Positions 9,010-17,180 of a stretch of 64,000 bases of DNA are shown here, one piece after another (positions within the stretch are counted from its first letter, which is position 1; every line of letters begins with the position of its first letter). The DNA comes from QHWT01 sp963755695 (GTDB taxonomy: Bacteria > Acidobacteriota > Vicinamibacteria > Vicinamibacterales > 2-12-FULL-66-21): NCBI GenBank assembly GCA_963755695.1, contig CAVWLB010000009.1, forward strand, positions 186,001 to 250,000. Reading direction: 5' to 3'. The notes under the pieces were generated by a model, which worked only from the letters and a program-made list of their open reading frames with translations, was not told where the DNA came from and ran no database searches. Made by a program: the position numbers and the translations under genes.

Positions 9010-9582
9010 ATGACACAGGACTCACTTGGCAACGTGACCCAGTTGTTGAATCACTTCAGGCATGGCGACAGCGGCGCACTCGCGACGCTGGTGCCGCTGG
9101 TAGAGAAGGAATTACGACGGCTGGCCGGTGGGTATCTCAGGCGAGAACGGCCGAATCATACGCTCCAGGCCACGGCGCTGGTCAACGAGGCGTACATCCG
9201 ACTCGCGGACCAACGCCATACCGATTGGAAAAACCGCGCACAATTCTTCGGTATCGCGGCCTCGCTGATGCGGCGGATTCTCGTCGACTACGCCCGCAAA
9301 CGCGAGTATGCCAAACGGGGCGGTGGCACACAGCAGGTTCCGATGGACGAGGCTCTTCTGCCCGCGCCCGAACGAGGAAGCGAGCTGATAGCTCTGGACG
9401 AGGCACTGCAGAGATTGGCGGCTCACGATGCGCGCATGCACCGGGTGGTGGAGCTGCGGTATTTCGCCGGCGCAAGCGTGGAGGAAACAGCCGAAGTCCT
9501 GGGCGTCTCGCCGATTACGGTCAAGCGCGATTGGCAAGTGGCCAAGGCTTGGCTCCACCGCGAAATGAGTCGCACGTCGTAA
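9010..9582 (+). CDS. ECF-type RNA polymerase sigma factor (TIGR02999-like)
   Basis: I start at the ATG at 9010, preceded by GGTGGAGG; an earlier in-frame start at 8914 would add unrelated residues. The 190-residue protein opens with VTQLLNHFRHGDSGALATLV and has the sigma-2 region with LRRERPNHTLQATALVNEAY and FFGIAASLMRRILVDYAR. The sigma-4 helix-turn-helix reads VEETAEVLGVSPITVKRDW. These blocks are diagnostic of the TIGR02999 group, which is common in Acidobacteria and Planctomycetes. No anti-sigma gene is adjacent. In related genomes these sigma factors often sit beside a Ser/Thr kinase gene, as here, where the kinase is convergent. Control by phosphorylation is a reasonable inference, not shown. 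Confidence 0.9.
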   Translation: MTQDSLGNVTQLLNHFRHGDSGALATLVPLVEKELRRLAGGYLRRERPNHTLQATALVNEAYIRLADQRHTDWKNRAQFFGIAASLMRRILVDYARKREYAKRGGGTQQVPMDEALLPAPERGSELIALDEALQRLAAHDARMHRVVELRYFAGASVEETAEVLGVSPITVKRDWQVAKAWLHREMSRTS

Positions 9583-9821
9583 ATGAAGCACGTGCGATCC
9601 TCGCGCTCGACAGCTTCGTGCCTGCGAGGGCAGGATATTTTTGGGATTGTTTCGCGCGTCAACAGCCGGATTATTGGGCTTAACCACACTGAGACATTGC
9701 CGATCCGGTCGGCGCCGAAGGCCGGCGGCGTGAACCTCCCGAACCACGACGAGTGGTTGCAAGTTCCGTCGGCACATTGATCCTGGAGGCGTCACTCGAG
9801 TGGACCGACAAACGATACTTC

Positions 9822-12542
9822 TTACAGAGTCTTCTGCCAGCGATTCCAGTCGTTCCGCAGCCGTACCAGGAGCGCTTCATAAGCCGGGTAGCCCTTCAAA
9901 GGTGCGAGGCTCTGGTCCGTTGAGAACCGAGGATATGATGGATAGCCCTCGTCAGCCGCCTTCGTTAGCCAGCGCACCGCGTCAGCCTTCCTGCCGAGCA
10001 GTCCGAGAGTGGCCCCGATGTGAAACTGCGCATGATGTATGTGGGAGAGCGCAGTTGGATTCTCAGCTGCCGGGCTAACCATAGCGAGGACCTGTTCGGC
10101 CTGCTTCGGCTGATCGAGTCTGGCGTAGACGAGTCCCAGCAACGCCAGGGAGCCGATGTCGTATTCGGCGTCGCCGGGCAGCGTGGCCTTCGAACGCGAG
10201 AGGAACTGGAGCGCGTCCTGGAGTCGTCCCAAGGCGATCAGCGCATCGCCGCGAACATAGGGGCCTAAATTCCCGTTGCGATCCACGTCGAGTCGCATCT
10301 GCTCCAGGCGGCCCGCATCGATGAGGGCGCGAAAAATTCGATCACTGGATAACCGAGAGGGATCGAGCCGTTGTACCTGCTCGCCGGCAGCTATGACTTT
10401 GTCTGTCAGCCCGATGTGATAGTAAACCTTCTCCAGTTCCAGATAGGCGTCGGCCAGATTGGCATTCAACGCGAGGGCCCGACGGAGGTCTGCGATGGCG
10501 GCCTCATGGGGAAAGCGGTTTCGCGCGGTCCATGTGAGCTGGGCGCGCGCCAGATACGCCTCGGGAAGGTTGGGATCAATCGCCAGCGCCCGCTGAATCT
10601 CCAGGAACGCCTTTTCGTCAAAGTGGCGGACGGTGGAGTCATAGAAAAAGAGTTGTGTGTAGGCGCTGGCCAATGCCGCCCGGGCTAGCGCGAACTCGGG
10701 ATCAAGGGCCACCGCGCGCTCGAACGCCTCGACCGCAGATCGACACGTGTTGGCCCAGGATTGAGCGTTTGAACTGATCGAACGTCCCTTGAGGTGCCAA
10801 AGACCACGCAAATACGCGTCGTACGCTTCGGGACTTCTCGTCGCCGGCAACGACTTCGCCAGTGGTACAACGCCGACCAGCTTTGACAGCGTGCCGGCAA
10901 TATTCTCGGAGATCTCGTTCTGAACCGATATTACGTCCGCCACCTGCCTGCTGAAGTGCTCGCTCCAGAGTGTCGTGCCATCGCTTGTGCTGACCAGACC
11001 TGCATTGACTCTTATATGCCCATTCTGTCGCTGCACCGAACCTGTGACGACGAGCCCGACCCCGAGCTTGCGCGCTATCTCACGCAATGTGGGCCTGTCA
11101 CGGTACGCGAACGCCGTGTTCGAGGCAATCACCCGCAAGCCTTGCATCTTTCCAAGTTCTGTTGTGAGTGCTTCCGTAAGACCGTCGGCAAAATACTCGC
11201 CGCTGTCACCGATTGCGCTGAACGGCAGTACCGCGACTGATGGTATGGTGCCGGACGCAACGGGCCGTCGAAACATTGCCCACCATCCGACACCCAGAAT
11301 CGACAGCAGCGCGCATGTGATGACGGCGATCGTGATGCGGTGTCTTTCGATCTGCGCGATTACACGCCACGGAGCGGAGTGGGGGAGCGACGTCCTCGCG
11401 TGGACCTTCAGCTCGAGTGGTCCGGCGAGCTGCCGTGTCGAAGCCTGAGCATGCCCATCGATCGACCGTCTCTGAACGGTTACGAGCTCCTGATAAAGAT
11501 CGCGCGTTGAGTGGTACCGTCCGTCAGCGTGCTTTGCCAGGCATCGCTCGAGGACGCCCCGAAGTGCCGGCGGCATGTGTGGACACGCTCTGGCCAACGG
11601 CTCCGCTGGAGCCGTGATCACCGCTGCTGCAGTCTCGATCGCTGATGTTCTCTGAAACGGTGAGTGGCCGGTCGCCAGCTCGTACAAGAGTACTCCGAAG
11701 GAGAACTGGTCGGATTGAAACGTGACACGCTCTCCGCGCGCCTGCTCCGGCGACATGTATCTCGGAGTGCCCATAATGATGCCAACGGCAGTTTCTGTGT
11801 CTCCTGCCCTGACGTTCTCGTCCGGCATTATGAGCTTGGCGAGTCCGAAGTCGAGCACCTTCACATAACCGTCGGGCCGCACCATCACGTTTTCCGGCTT
11901 GATGTCGCGGTGCAGCACGCCCCGCTCGTGAGCCGCTGCCAGGGCGCTCGCAATTTGGACCGCCACATCAACGAGCTCGGGGATCGGCAGCGCGCCGTGA
12001 TCCAGTCGCTCGCGCAGGGTCTGTCCTTCCACGTACTCCGTCACCATGAACGGCAGGTCACCGTCCTCACCGAAATCGTGGACAACTACGATGTGGGGAT
12101 GATTGAGTGACGAGGCGGCCCGCGCCTCCAGACGCGAACGCCGCAACCGTTCAGCGTCCACTGCAATATGGCGTGGGAGCAATTTGAGGGCAACTGGCCG
12201 ATCGAGCTTGAGGTCGTGGGCTTTGTACACCTCACCCATCCCGCCGGCGCCAAGTCGGGCGTCAATCCGGTAGCTCGCGACGATGCGCCCCACGAGATCG
12301 TCGGCTGGCAGGTCGGTTCCCGTTTGCTCATCGCACCCCTGCTCCACGAGCGCGGCGGCCTCAATCAATGGTTGTTCGAGGAATTGACTGGCGTGCTCAT
12401 GGGAAGCCAGCAGGGATTCAACGTCGCGGCGCAACTCCTCGTCGCCGGTGCATGCCTGCGCCAGAAACTTCCCGCGTTCTCCCGGGTCTAGATCGAGCGC
12501 GCGCAAAAACAAGCTGTTGACTTGGTGCCACTGGTCAGCCAT
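9822..12542 (-). CDS. Membrane Ser/Thr protein kinase with TolB-like and TPR domains
   Basis: The 906-residue product starts at 12542. Residues 1-85 form the usual leader of acidobacterial kinases. The kinase domain spans about 90-360: glycine loop LGAGGMGEVYK (98-107), catalytic Lys120 in VALKLL, HRDIKPENV (211-219), DFG (231-233) and GTPRYMSPEQ, so all key residues are present. A transmembrane helix lies at about 403-423 (ITIAVITCALLSILGVGWW). A TolB/adenylate-cyclase-like domain (SVAVLPFSAIGD onward, about 435-545) and several TPR repeats fill the outer part. It should sense a periplasmic signal and phosphorylate cytoplasmic targets. It converges on the ECF sigma gene, a candidate functional partner. 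Confidence 0.92.
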   Translation of the reverse strand: MADQWHQVNSLFLRALDLDPGERGKFLAQACTGDEELRRDVESLLASHEHASQFLEQPLIEAAALVEQGCDEQTGTDLPADDLVGRIVASYRIDARLGAGGMGEVYKAHDLKLDRPVALKLLPRHIAVDAERLRRSRLEARAASSLNHPHIVVVHDFGEDGDLPFMVTEYVEGQTLRERLDHGALPIPELVDVAVQIASALAAAHERGVLHRDIKPENVMVRPDGYVKVLDFGLAKLIMPDENVRAGDTETAVGIIMGTPRYMSPEQARGERVTFQSDQFSFGVLLYELATGHSPFQRTSAIETAAAVITAPAEPLARACPHMPPALRGVLERCLAKHADGRYHSTRDLYQELVTVQRRSIDGHAQASTRQLAGPLELKVHARTSLPHSAPWRVIAQIERHRITIAVITCALLSILGVGWWAMFRRPVASGTIPSVAVLPFSAIGDSGEYFADGLTEALTTELGKMQGLRVIASNTAFAYRDRPTLREIARKLGVGLVVTGSVQRQNGHIRVNAGLVSTSDGTTLWSEHFSRQVADVISVQNEISENIAGTLSKLVGVVPLAKSLPATRSPEAYDAYLRGLWHLKGRSISSNAQSWANTCRSAVEAFERAVALDPEFALARAALASAYTQLFFYDSTVRHFDEKAFLEIQRALAIDPNLPEAYLARAQLTWTARNRFPHEAAIADLRRALALNANLADAYLELEKVYYHIGLTDKVIAAGEQVQRLDPSRLSSDRIFRALIDAGRLEQMRLDVDRNGNLGPYVRGDALIALGRLQDALQFLSRSKATLPGDAEYDIGSLALLGLVYARLDQPKQAEQVLAMVSPAAENPTALSHIHHAQFHIGATLGLLGRKADAVRWLTKAADEGYPSYPRFSTDQSLAPLKGYPAYEALLVRLRNDWNRWQKTL

Positions 12543-12810
12543 CAGAAGGGCTTCCTAATTCGAGAGCCGGTCGATTGGGCGACGGCTCATCAACGCGGTG
12601 TAGACGTCCGAAGTCTACGGAAGACTCTCACTCTGTGTGTGGCGGATCAAGGGGGCAGGTCAGCGCGTTCGAGCCGCGCCTCCATAGGCGCGTAGGCTCA
12701 GGTTGTTCATCCTTTGCGGGTAATAGCGGGCAAGGCGCGACGGCATTGCTGGCATTTAGGGCAACCTGGCACTGTGGAAGGGTAAGTTAAGTCCTAAAGG
12801 ACGCGGAAGA

Positions 12811-12836
12811 GTTCGAATCCCACTCTCTCCGCCAGT
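12811..12836 (+). other. tRNA-Ser 3'-end-like fragment (possible old att site)
   Basis: The string GTTCGAATCCCACTCTCTCC at 12814-12833, followed by GCCA, matches the T-loop, 3' T-stem, acceptor strand and CCA end of bacterial tRNA-Ser genes. The 5' half of the T-stem (GGAAGA) does not pair with the 3' half, and no acceptor GGAGAG or anticodon arm lies upstream. It is therefore not a functional tRNA. Integrative elements often duplicate such tRNA ends on insertion, so an attachment-site scar is the simplest reading. Confidence 0.4.
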
Positions 12837-12965
12837 TCTCTAACCGACCAAAGCCGCGCCTCGTTCCCGTCATTTTCGCGGTTCTGATCTTGGACCGGGG
12901 TCCTGGAAACCCTGTCCATCACGTCGGATGAACGGCCAAACTTCTGAATCCGTGTGATTTGCGCC

Positions 12966-12998
12966 GAGTGATCTGGTTCGAATCCCACACAGTGTTTC
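12966..12998 (+). repeat. Degenerate dispersed repeat, copy 1
   Basis: Shared layout: GAGTGA (12966-12971), GTTCGAATCC (12976-12985), then GTGTTTC (12992-12998). The same three blocks with similar spacing occur at 17114-17142 and 20815-20847. Confidence 0.4.
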
Positions 12999-13320
12999 GT
13001 TCGGTGGGCGTCCTGCGGTCGCGGCGATTCCACAAAGTCGACGCTCGTCCAGGTTGCCGGCAACAATGAGGTCGACTGTCGTGGGATGTATGAAAATTCT
13101 CGGATGGCTGCGACCGAACCGCTGAACGCGGGCAGGTTGCCGGCAGCCTGAGGGACCACGCGGGCGGAGCCTCTCGGGCGTCTTCAGGCGTTGTGGGAGT
13201 GGTGGCGGCAGGAACGGCGTGCGCGGCAGCTCTGGGGAAAGGAGCTGGGACCGTTCGCGTGATGGTTCGCATCAGACCCGTTCGACGACGGGTGGACAGA
13301 TGCGGCCGGCAATCTGAATT

Positions 13321-13470
13321 TCAGTGCGGGAGCTCGTAGGTGACTTTTAATGGCCACTGATACACTCCTGCAGCCGCCAGGAGGAGCGCGAGCATGCCTG
13401 CAGCCGCCACTTTGTTCTTCCGCTCGCCTTTCCGGACGAAACGGTTTCGTGAAGCGGTCGCATCGTGCAT
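13321..13470 (-). CDS. Candidate 49-residue single-pass membrane protein
   Basis: An ATG at 13470 opens a 49-codon frame ending in TGA at 13321-13323. The peptide has a basic N-terminus (RNRFVRKGERKNK), one strong transmembrane segment (VAAAGMLALLLAAAGVY) and a short tail (QWPLKVTYELPH). That is the layout of a genuine small inner-membrane protein with a positive-inside N-terminus. The helix is coded by two copies of a 13-base direct repeat (CCTGCAGCCGCCA on the plus strand, near 13373 and 13396). It lies 84 bases downstream of the ADOP permease gene on the same strand and could be co-transcribed with it. The ribosome site is poor and no homologue comes to mind. Confidence 0.35.
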   Translation of the reverse strand: MHDATASRNRFVRKGERKNKVAAAGMLALLLAAAGVYQWPLKVTYELPH

Positions 13471-13553
13471 GGGTGGGACACTCCGATTCCCCTCGCCGGG
13501 GATGTCTATATTCGCTGCAGAGGCTGGTGCGCTCAGGTGAACGACGCTGGATC

Positions 13554-16292
13554 TTACTCGCTGCGGATCGCGTCGAGAGGCGCGATATGCGCCGCACGGC
13601 GGGCCGGTAACGCGCAGGCCAGCAACGCGATCGCGGCAATCACCAGCGGCACGGCGGTCAGCGTCAGGGCATCGGACGCTTCGACGCCCCAGAGCAAGCT
13701 CCCGATCAGTGGACCGAGCAGAAGGGCACCGGCCAGGCCGACCGCGGCGCCAGCGCCAGCCAGCGCCAGCCCACGCAGCAGGACGCGCGCGAACACGGCT
13801 CGAGGGGTCGCACCGAGCGCCAGCCTGACGCCCATTTCATGGCGTCGCTGCGATACGACGTAGTTCATGACGCCGTAAACGCCGACGCCGGCGAGCAGCA
13901 CCGCGGCAGACGCAAACACGGCGAGCAGGAGCGCACCGAACCGCTGCGGCGCGATCGACTCGGCCGCGAGCGATTCCAGCGTCGCGATGCCTGCTACCGC
14001 GACGTCGGCATCCAGTTTCCTGACCTCTTCGCGCAGCGTGGCGGCCAGCGACGCCGGACGTCCCTTCGCTCTCACCGACACGATCATCAATCCCCAGGGG
14101 TTCTGGCGGTGCGGCACGTAGACGAGCGACGTTTCGCTCGACGCCAGTCCCGTATAGCGGACGTCGCTGACCACGCCGACGATTTCGCGCAGCACGTTTT
14201 CGTCACGCCACGATCGTATCCTGCGTCCGATCGGGTCTTCAGTGCCAAACACCTTCCGCGCCATCGTCTCGTTGATGATCATCACCGGTCGCGATTCCGC
14301 GGTGTCGGTGCGCTCGAACGCGCGCCCGCGGACCACCCGGATGCCCGTCGTGCGGAAATACTCCGGCGACACCACGTTCCACAAGGCGTCGTAGTCCTGG
14401 CTTGCCGGTGGCTCCGGTTGCCCCTCGAGCAGGAATGCGCGCCCCAGTCCGAAGCCACCGCCGCCGGCGGGCACATACGAGGACACGGCCGCCATCTCGA
14501 CGCCGGGCGCCGACGCGAGCCCATCGATCAGGCGTTCAAACCACTGAGCCGCTACCGGTCGTGGATAGCGCGCGTTAGGCAGCGCGAGACGCCCGACGAG
14601 CAGCCGATCGACGTCCACACCCGGATCGACATGCGTCAGGTGAATGAAGCTGCGCAGCATGAGCCCGGCCCCCACGAGCAGCACGATCGCGAGCGCGATC
14701 TGCGCCACGACCAGCACATCCCGCAGCCGGCTCGTGCGACGTCCAACGCCGCGGCCGCGGCCCCCCTCGCGCAGCGCGTCCGCCGGACGAAAGGCCGACG
14801 CCGCGAGCGCCGGGAGCAACCCGAAGAGTACGGCGGTGGCGCCGGTGATCGAGGCGGCGGCAACCGCCGCAGTGCCGTCGATTCGCAGCGTCTGCAGCAT
14901 CGGCAGACTCATGGTGGCCGCCGCCTTGAGCCCCTCCACGAGCCAGCGCGCAAGCAGTAGGCCGGCGATTCCACCGGCGACCGCCAACACGAGGCTTTCG
15001 GTCAGCATCTGTCGCACGAGCCGGCGGCGGCTTGCACCGAGAGCCGAGCGGAGCGCCATTTCGCGCGGCCGGTCGGCTCCTCGCGCGAGCAGCAGGTTCG
15101 CGAGATTGACGCAAGCGATGAGCAGCACGAGACCGGCGCCGCCGAGCAGCACGAACATGCCGAGGCGGATCTGCGGGTCGACCACATATTCGCGCAGGGG
15201 GATGAGATCGCTCTTCCATCCCTTTCGGCTCTCCGGATGCTCCCGGGCCACCCGCTCGCCGATCGTCGCGATGCGTGCCCGCGCCTGGGCGAACGGCACA
15301 TCCGGCCGCACGCGCGCGATCGACAGGTACACCATGTCGTCGCGCCGCGTCCTGGTGTCCTCGTCGAGCACCGCCGGCCGTAACGGCAGCCAGACATCGC
15401 GCTTCTCGGGCCACAGCCGCGCGGCCGGCGCCACACCCACGATGGTGACCACCGTCCCGGCGATGCGCAGCGGTTTACCGATGGTGGCGGGATCGGCGCC
15501 GAAGCGCCGCGTCCAGAGCGCATCGGAGATCACCACCACATTCGCAGACTTGGCGTCGTGATCGGCGTTCGTCAGCAGACGTCCGGCCAGCGGCTGCACT
15601 CGCATCAGCGGGAAATACTCTTCGGTGACCTCCATGGCCGATACGCGCTCCGGCGCCTCGCGACCGGCGATATCCACCTCGAACGCTTCAAACACTGCGA
15701 CCTGTTCGAAGACGTCGCGCTGCTCGCGCCAGTCGGCATAGTCGGCGTAGGGAACGCTGCCGCGACGGATCTCGCGCTCGGGGTTCTCGTTGACCGGGAC
15801 CGCCAACCGCGCACTCTCGGCGATCGGCAGGGGGCGATAGAGCACCGTGTAGACAGCACTGAAGATCGCGACGGTGCCGCCGATGCCGAGCGTCAGCGTC
15901 AACACCGAGACAAGGGCGAACGCCGGACTTCGGCGGAGGATCCGCGCGGCATAGCGGACGTCCTGCCACACAGTCGCCAACCTCCAGCCCCGCGACGCCA
16001 CACCCGGAGGCTCGACGACCGGAGCTCTGGTGACCGCGCGCGCGAGCTCCTCGCGCATGCGCCGGTCGTCACGGAGTTCGTCGAGCGCCGTCCGCCTCGC
16101 ATTGTCGTCGCTCTCTCCCATGGCGCGCAGTTCATCGTAGCGATCGTCGAGATGCTGCTCGAGTTCCTGCGCGATCTCCGCTTCGCGGCCGGGATCGAGA
16201 TTCGCGTCGGACAATCGCCGCCGGATGTCGTCCTGCCAGCGTGACACGTCAGGCCTCGCCGGTTCCGGCGATCCGGTCGATCGCCGCGGCAA
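13554..16292 (-). CDS. ADOP-type FtsX/MacB permease with N-terminal prefix domain
   Basis: Two duplicated units, each a MacB-type periplasmic core domain with FtsX transmembrane helices, make this an acidobacterial duplicated orphan permease. The prefix (about residues 16-80, WQDDIRRRLSDANLDPGREA) is the usual permease prefix domain. The first helix reads FALVSVLTLTLGIGGTVAIF. Motifs such as LLARGADRPREMALRSALGA and VSQRRHEMGVRLALGATPRA mark the two FtsX domains. No ATPase gene is adjacent. Two starts are possible: the ATG at 16292, which overlaps padR by 44 bases, or a GTG at 16247 one base after the padR stop, where relatives begin; I favour the GTG. The padR gene upstream probably represses both. 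Confidence 0.92.
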   Translation of the reverse strand: MPRRSTGSPEPARPDVSRWQDDIRRRLSDANLDPGREAEIAQELEQHLDDRYDELRAMGESDDNARRTALDELRDDRRMREELARAVTRAPVVEPPGVASRGWRLATVWQDVRYAARILRRSPAFALVSVLTLTLGIGGTVAIFSAVYTVLYRPLPIAESARLAVPVNENPEREIRRGSVPYADYADWREQRDVFEQVAVFEAFEVDIAGREAPERVSAMEVTEEYFPLMRVQPLAGRLLTNADHDAKSANVVVISDALWTRRFGADPATIGKPLRIAGTVVTIVGVAPAARLWPEKRDVWLPLRPAVLDEDTRTRRDDMVYLSIARVRPDVPFAQARARIATIGERVAREHPESRKGWKSDLIPLREYVVDPQIRLGMFVLLGGAGLVLLIACVNLANLLLARGADRPREMALRSALGASRRRLVRQMLTESLVLAVAGGIAGLLLARWLVEGLKAAATMSLPMLQTLRIDGTAAVAAASITGATAVLFGLLPALAASAFRPADALREGGRGRGVGRRTSRLRDVLVVAQIALAIVLLVGAGLMLRSFIHLTHVDPGVDVDRLLVGRLALPNARYPRPVAAQWFERLIDGLASAPGVEMAAVSSYVPAGGGGFGLGRAFLLEGQPEPPASQDYDALWNVVSPEYFRTTGIRVVRGRAFERTDTAESRPVMIINETMARKVFGTEDPIGRRIRSWRDENVLREIVGVVSDVRYTGLASSETSLVYVPHRQNPWGLMIVSVRAKGRPASLAATLREEVRKLDADVAVAGIATLESLAAESIAPQRFGALLLAVFASAAVLLAGVGVYGVMNYVVSQRRHEMGVRLALGATPRAVFARVLLRGLALAGAGAAVGLAGALLLGPLIGSLLWGVEASDALTLTAVPLVIAAIALLACALPARRAAHIAPLDAIRSE

Positions 16293-16608
16293 ACGCGCGC
16301 CAGGTGGTCCGCTGCTCGTCGAGGATCCGGCGGCCGGATGGCGTCAGCGCGTAGAACCGGCGACGCCGCTGACCGGCGCGCTCGACCCAGCGGCCCTGTA
16401 TCCAGCCGCGTTTCTCGAGCCGGTAGAGCAGTGGATAGAGGGCCGCGGCGCTGAAAGTGATGGCGCCGCCAGAGCGCTGCTCGATCAACTTGCCGATCTC
16501 ATAGCCATGTCGCGCTCGCGTTTCGACCAGCGACAGGATTAGGAGTTCGGCGCTTCCCTTCTTGAGTTCGCGCGCGTGGGTGTGGCTGAGGCCGAGCAGG
16601 CGTTTCAC
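16249..16608 (-). CDS. PadR family transcriptional regulator
   Basis: This 119-residue protein has the PadR winged helix: KKGSAELLILSLVETRARHG, then YEIGKLIEQRSGGAITFSAA and ALYPLLYRLEKRGWIQGRW. The wing is RRRRFYALTPSGRRILDEQ. PadR proteins are dimeric repressors that often control the transporter gene next to them. Here the gene ends one base before the likely GTG start of the ADOP permease, so the pair is an operon. The start is a GTG at 16608 (GTG AAA CGC). Repeated CTATGCG boxes just upstream (16624-16655) are a candidate autoregulatory operator. The C-terminal dimerisation helix is short, as in PadR subfamily 2. Confidence 0.9.
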   Translation of the reverse strand: MKRLLGLSHTHARELKKGSAELLILSLVETRARHGYEIGKLIEQRSGGAITFSAAALYPLLYRLEKRGWIQGRWVERAGQRRRRFYALTPSGRRILDEQRTTWRAFAAAIDRIAGTGEA

Positions 16609-16623
16609 TGGACAGTCCGATCC

Positions 16624-16655
16624 ATATAGCGCATAGCAATAGGTCGCATAGAGAT
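16624..16655 (-). promoter_or_regulatory. Candidate PadR operator: two CTATGCG boxes
   Basis: Read toward padR, CTATGCG occurs twice, 15 bases apart (plus-strand CGCATAG at 16630-16636 and 16645-16651), with AT-rich flanks, 15-40 bases before the padR start. Autoregulation is typical for PadR; the site itself is inferred. Confidence 0.35.
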
Positions 16656-16929
16656 ACCATCGCTGAGGGACGCCGTCAAGCGCGGGCGCGAGACTGGGGG
16701 TTGAACGTCGGATTATGCCGGCGAAGGCTGCGCGCGTCTCTCAACGCACGGCTTCACCAGGACGGCGAACGGCGACTGCCCGATGAATCGCCGGCCGCGC
16801 AAGGCCGGGCGCTGGTGCTGAACTGGCACGAAGAGTCGAAAGGCGAAGGTGCCCGTGCCTCGGCGCTGAACCTGTGACCGCTTCGGAGCACAAGAGAGGC
16901 TGTAAGGCATAGCCGTGCGTGAGCGCTAT

Positions 16930-16985
16930 GCGGCACGAACCAACCAGGTTGCGGAAATCGTCCCAGACACCCCGCCAATTCTCGT
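16930..16985 (-). pseudogene. Short scar, copy 2 of the repeated coding tail (transposase-like?)
   Basis: The minus strand reads RLNENWRGVWDDFRNLV, the same peptide core as the copy at 2773-2825. DNA identity covers about 25 bases (16949-16977) with small indels. After the core this copy diverges, whereas copy 1 continues to WLIRTA and a stop. The shared 3' end suggests decayed insertion sequences; the family is not certain. Confidence 0.3.
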
Positions 16986-17113
16986 TGAGCCGAAGAAATT
17001 GCCCGTTTCCCGCCATGATTGCGGTTCCGACTTCGTAGCGCGTCTCGGGAAGCCTCGCCAGCTCACTCTAACGACCAACCGATCCACGCGCTCCTTGGTG
17101 GGGCCTGCTCCGG

Positions 17114-17142
17114 GTGAGCTGTTCGAATCCAGACCGTGTTTC
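17114..17142 (+). repeat. Degenerate dispersed repeat, copy 2
   Basis: GGTGAG, then GTTCGAATCC at 17121-17130 and GTGTTTC at 17136-17142, matching the copies at 12966 and 20815. Confidence 0.4.
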
Positions 17143-17180
17143 CGTCCGTCGCGCAGACGCTGGGTGCGAACTGCGTGCGG

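Larger units (their letters stand above)
12543..13320. other. Long gene-poor stretch with tRNA-like fragments
   Basis: No intact gene is supported here. The stretch holds a tRNA-Ser-like 3' tail (12811-12836) and one copy of a degenerate repeat with a GTTCGAATCC core (12966-12998). The minus-strand frames with GFEL- or GFEP-type residues come from reading the tRNA T-arm-like string backwards and are not proteins. Confidence 0.5.
16656..17180. other. Gene-poor scar region
   Basis: Between the padR promoter and the 3' end of the broken AAA/TPR regulator I find no intact gene. The stretch contains copy 2 of the transposase-like tail (16930-16985) and copy 2 of the GTTCGAATCC repeat (17114-17142). 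Overlapping frames on both strands look non-coding apart from that tail. Confidence 0.45.

Noticed and set aside
9583..9780. 65-codon ORF starting right after the sigma-factor stop (TAAATG)
   Set aside because: The junction looks coupled, but the product has no motif, no helix pattern and no ribosome site; support is too weak.
12735..12836. Possible full tRNA-Ser gene
   Set aside because: Only the 3' end fits. The T-stem does not pair and no acceptor 5' strand, D-arm or anticodon arm can be found upstream.
12794..13159. Minus-strand ORF of 121 codons with GFEL/GFEP-type peptides
   Set aside because: These peptides arise from the reverse reading of T-arm-like strings (GGATTCGAAC) and are a known annotation artefact near tRNA fragments.
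14644..15561. Long plus-strand ORF (305 codons) and neighbours
   Set aside because: Antisense shadow of the ADOP permease at 13554; Ser/Arg-rich low-complexity product.
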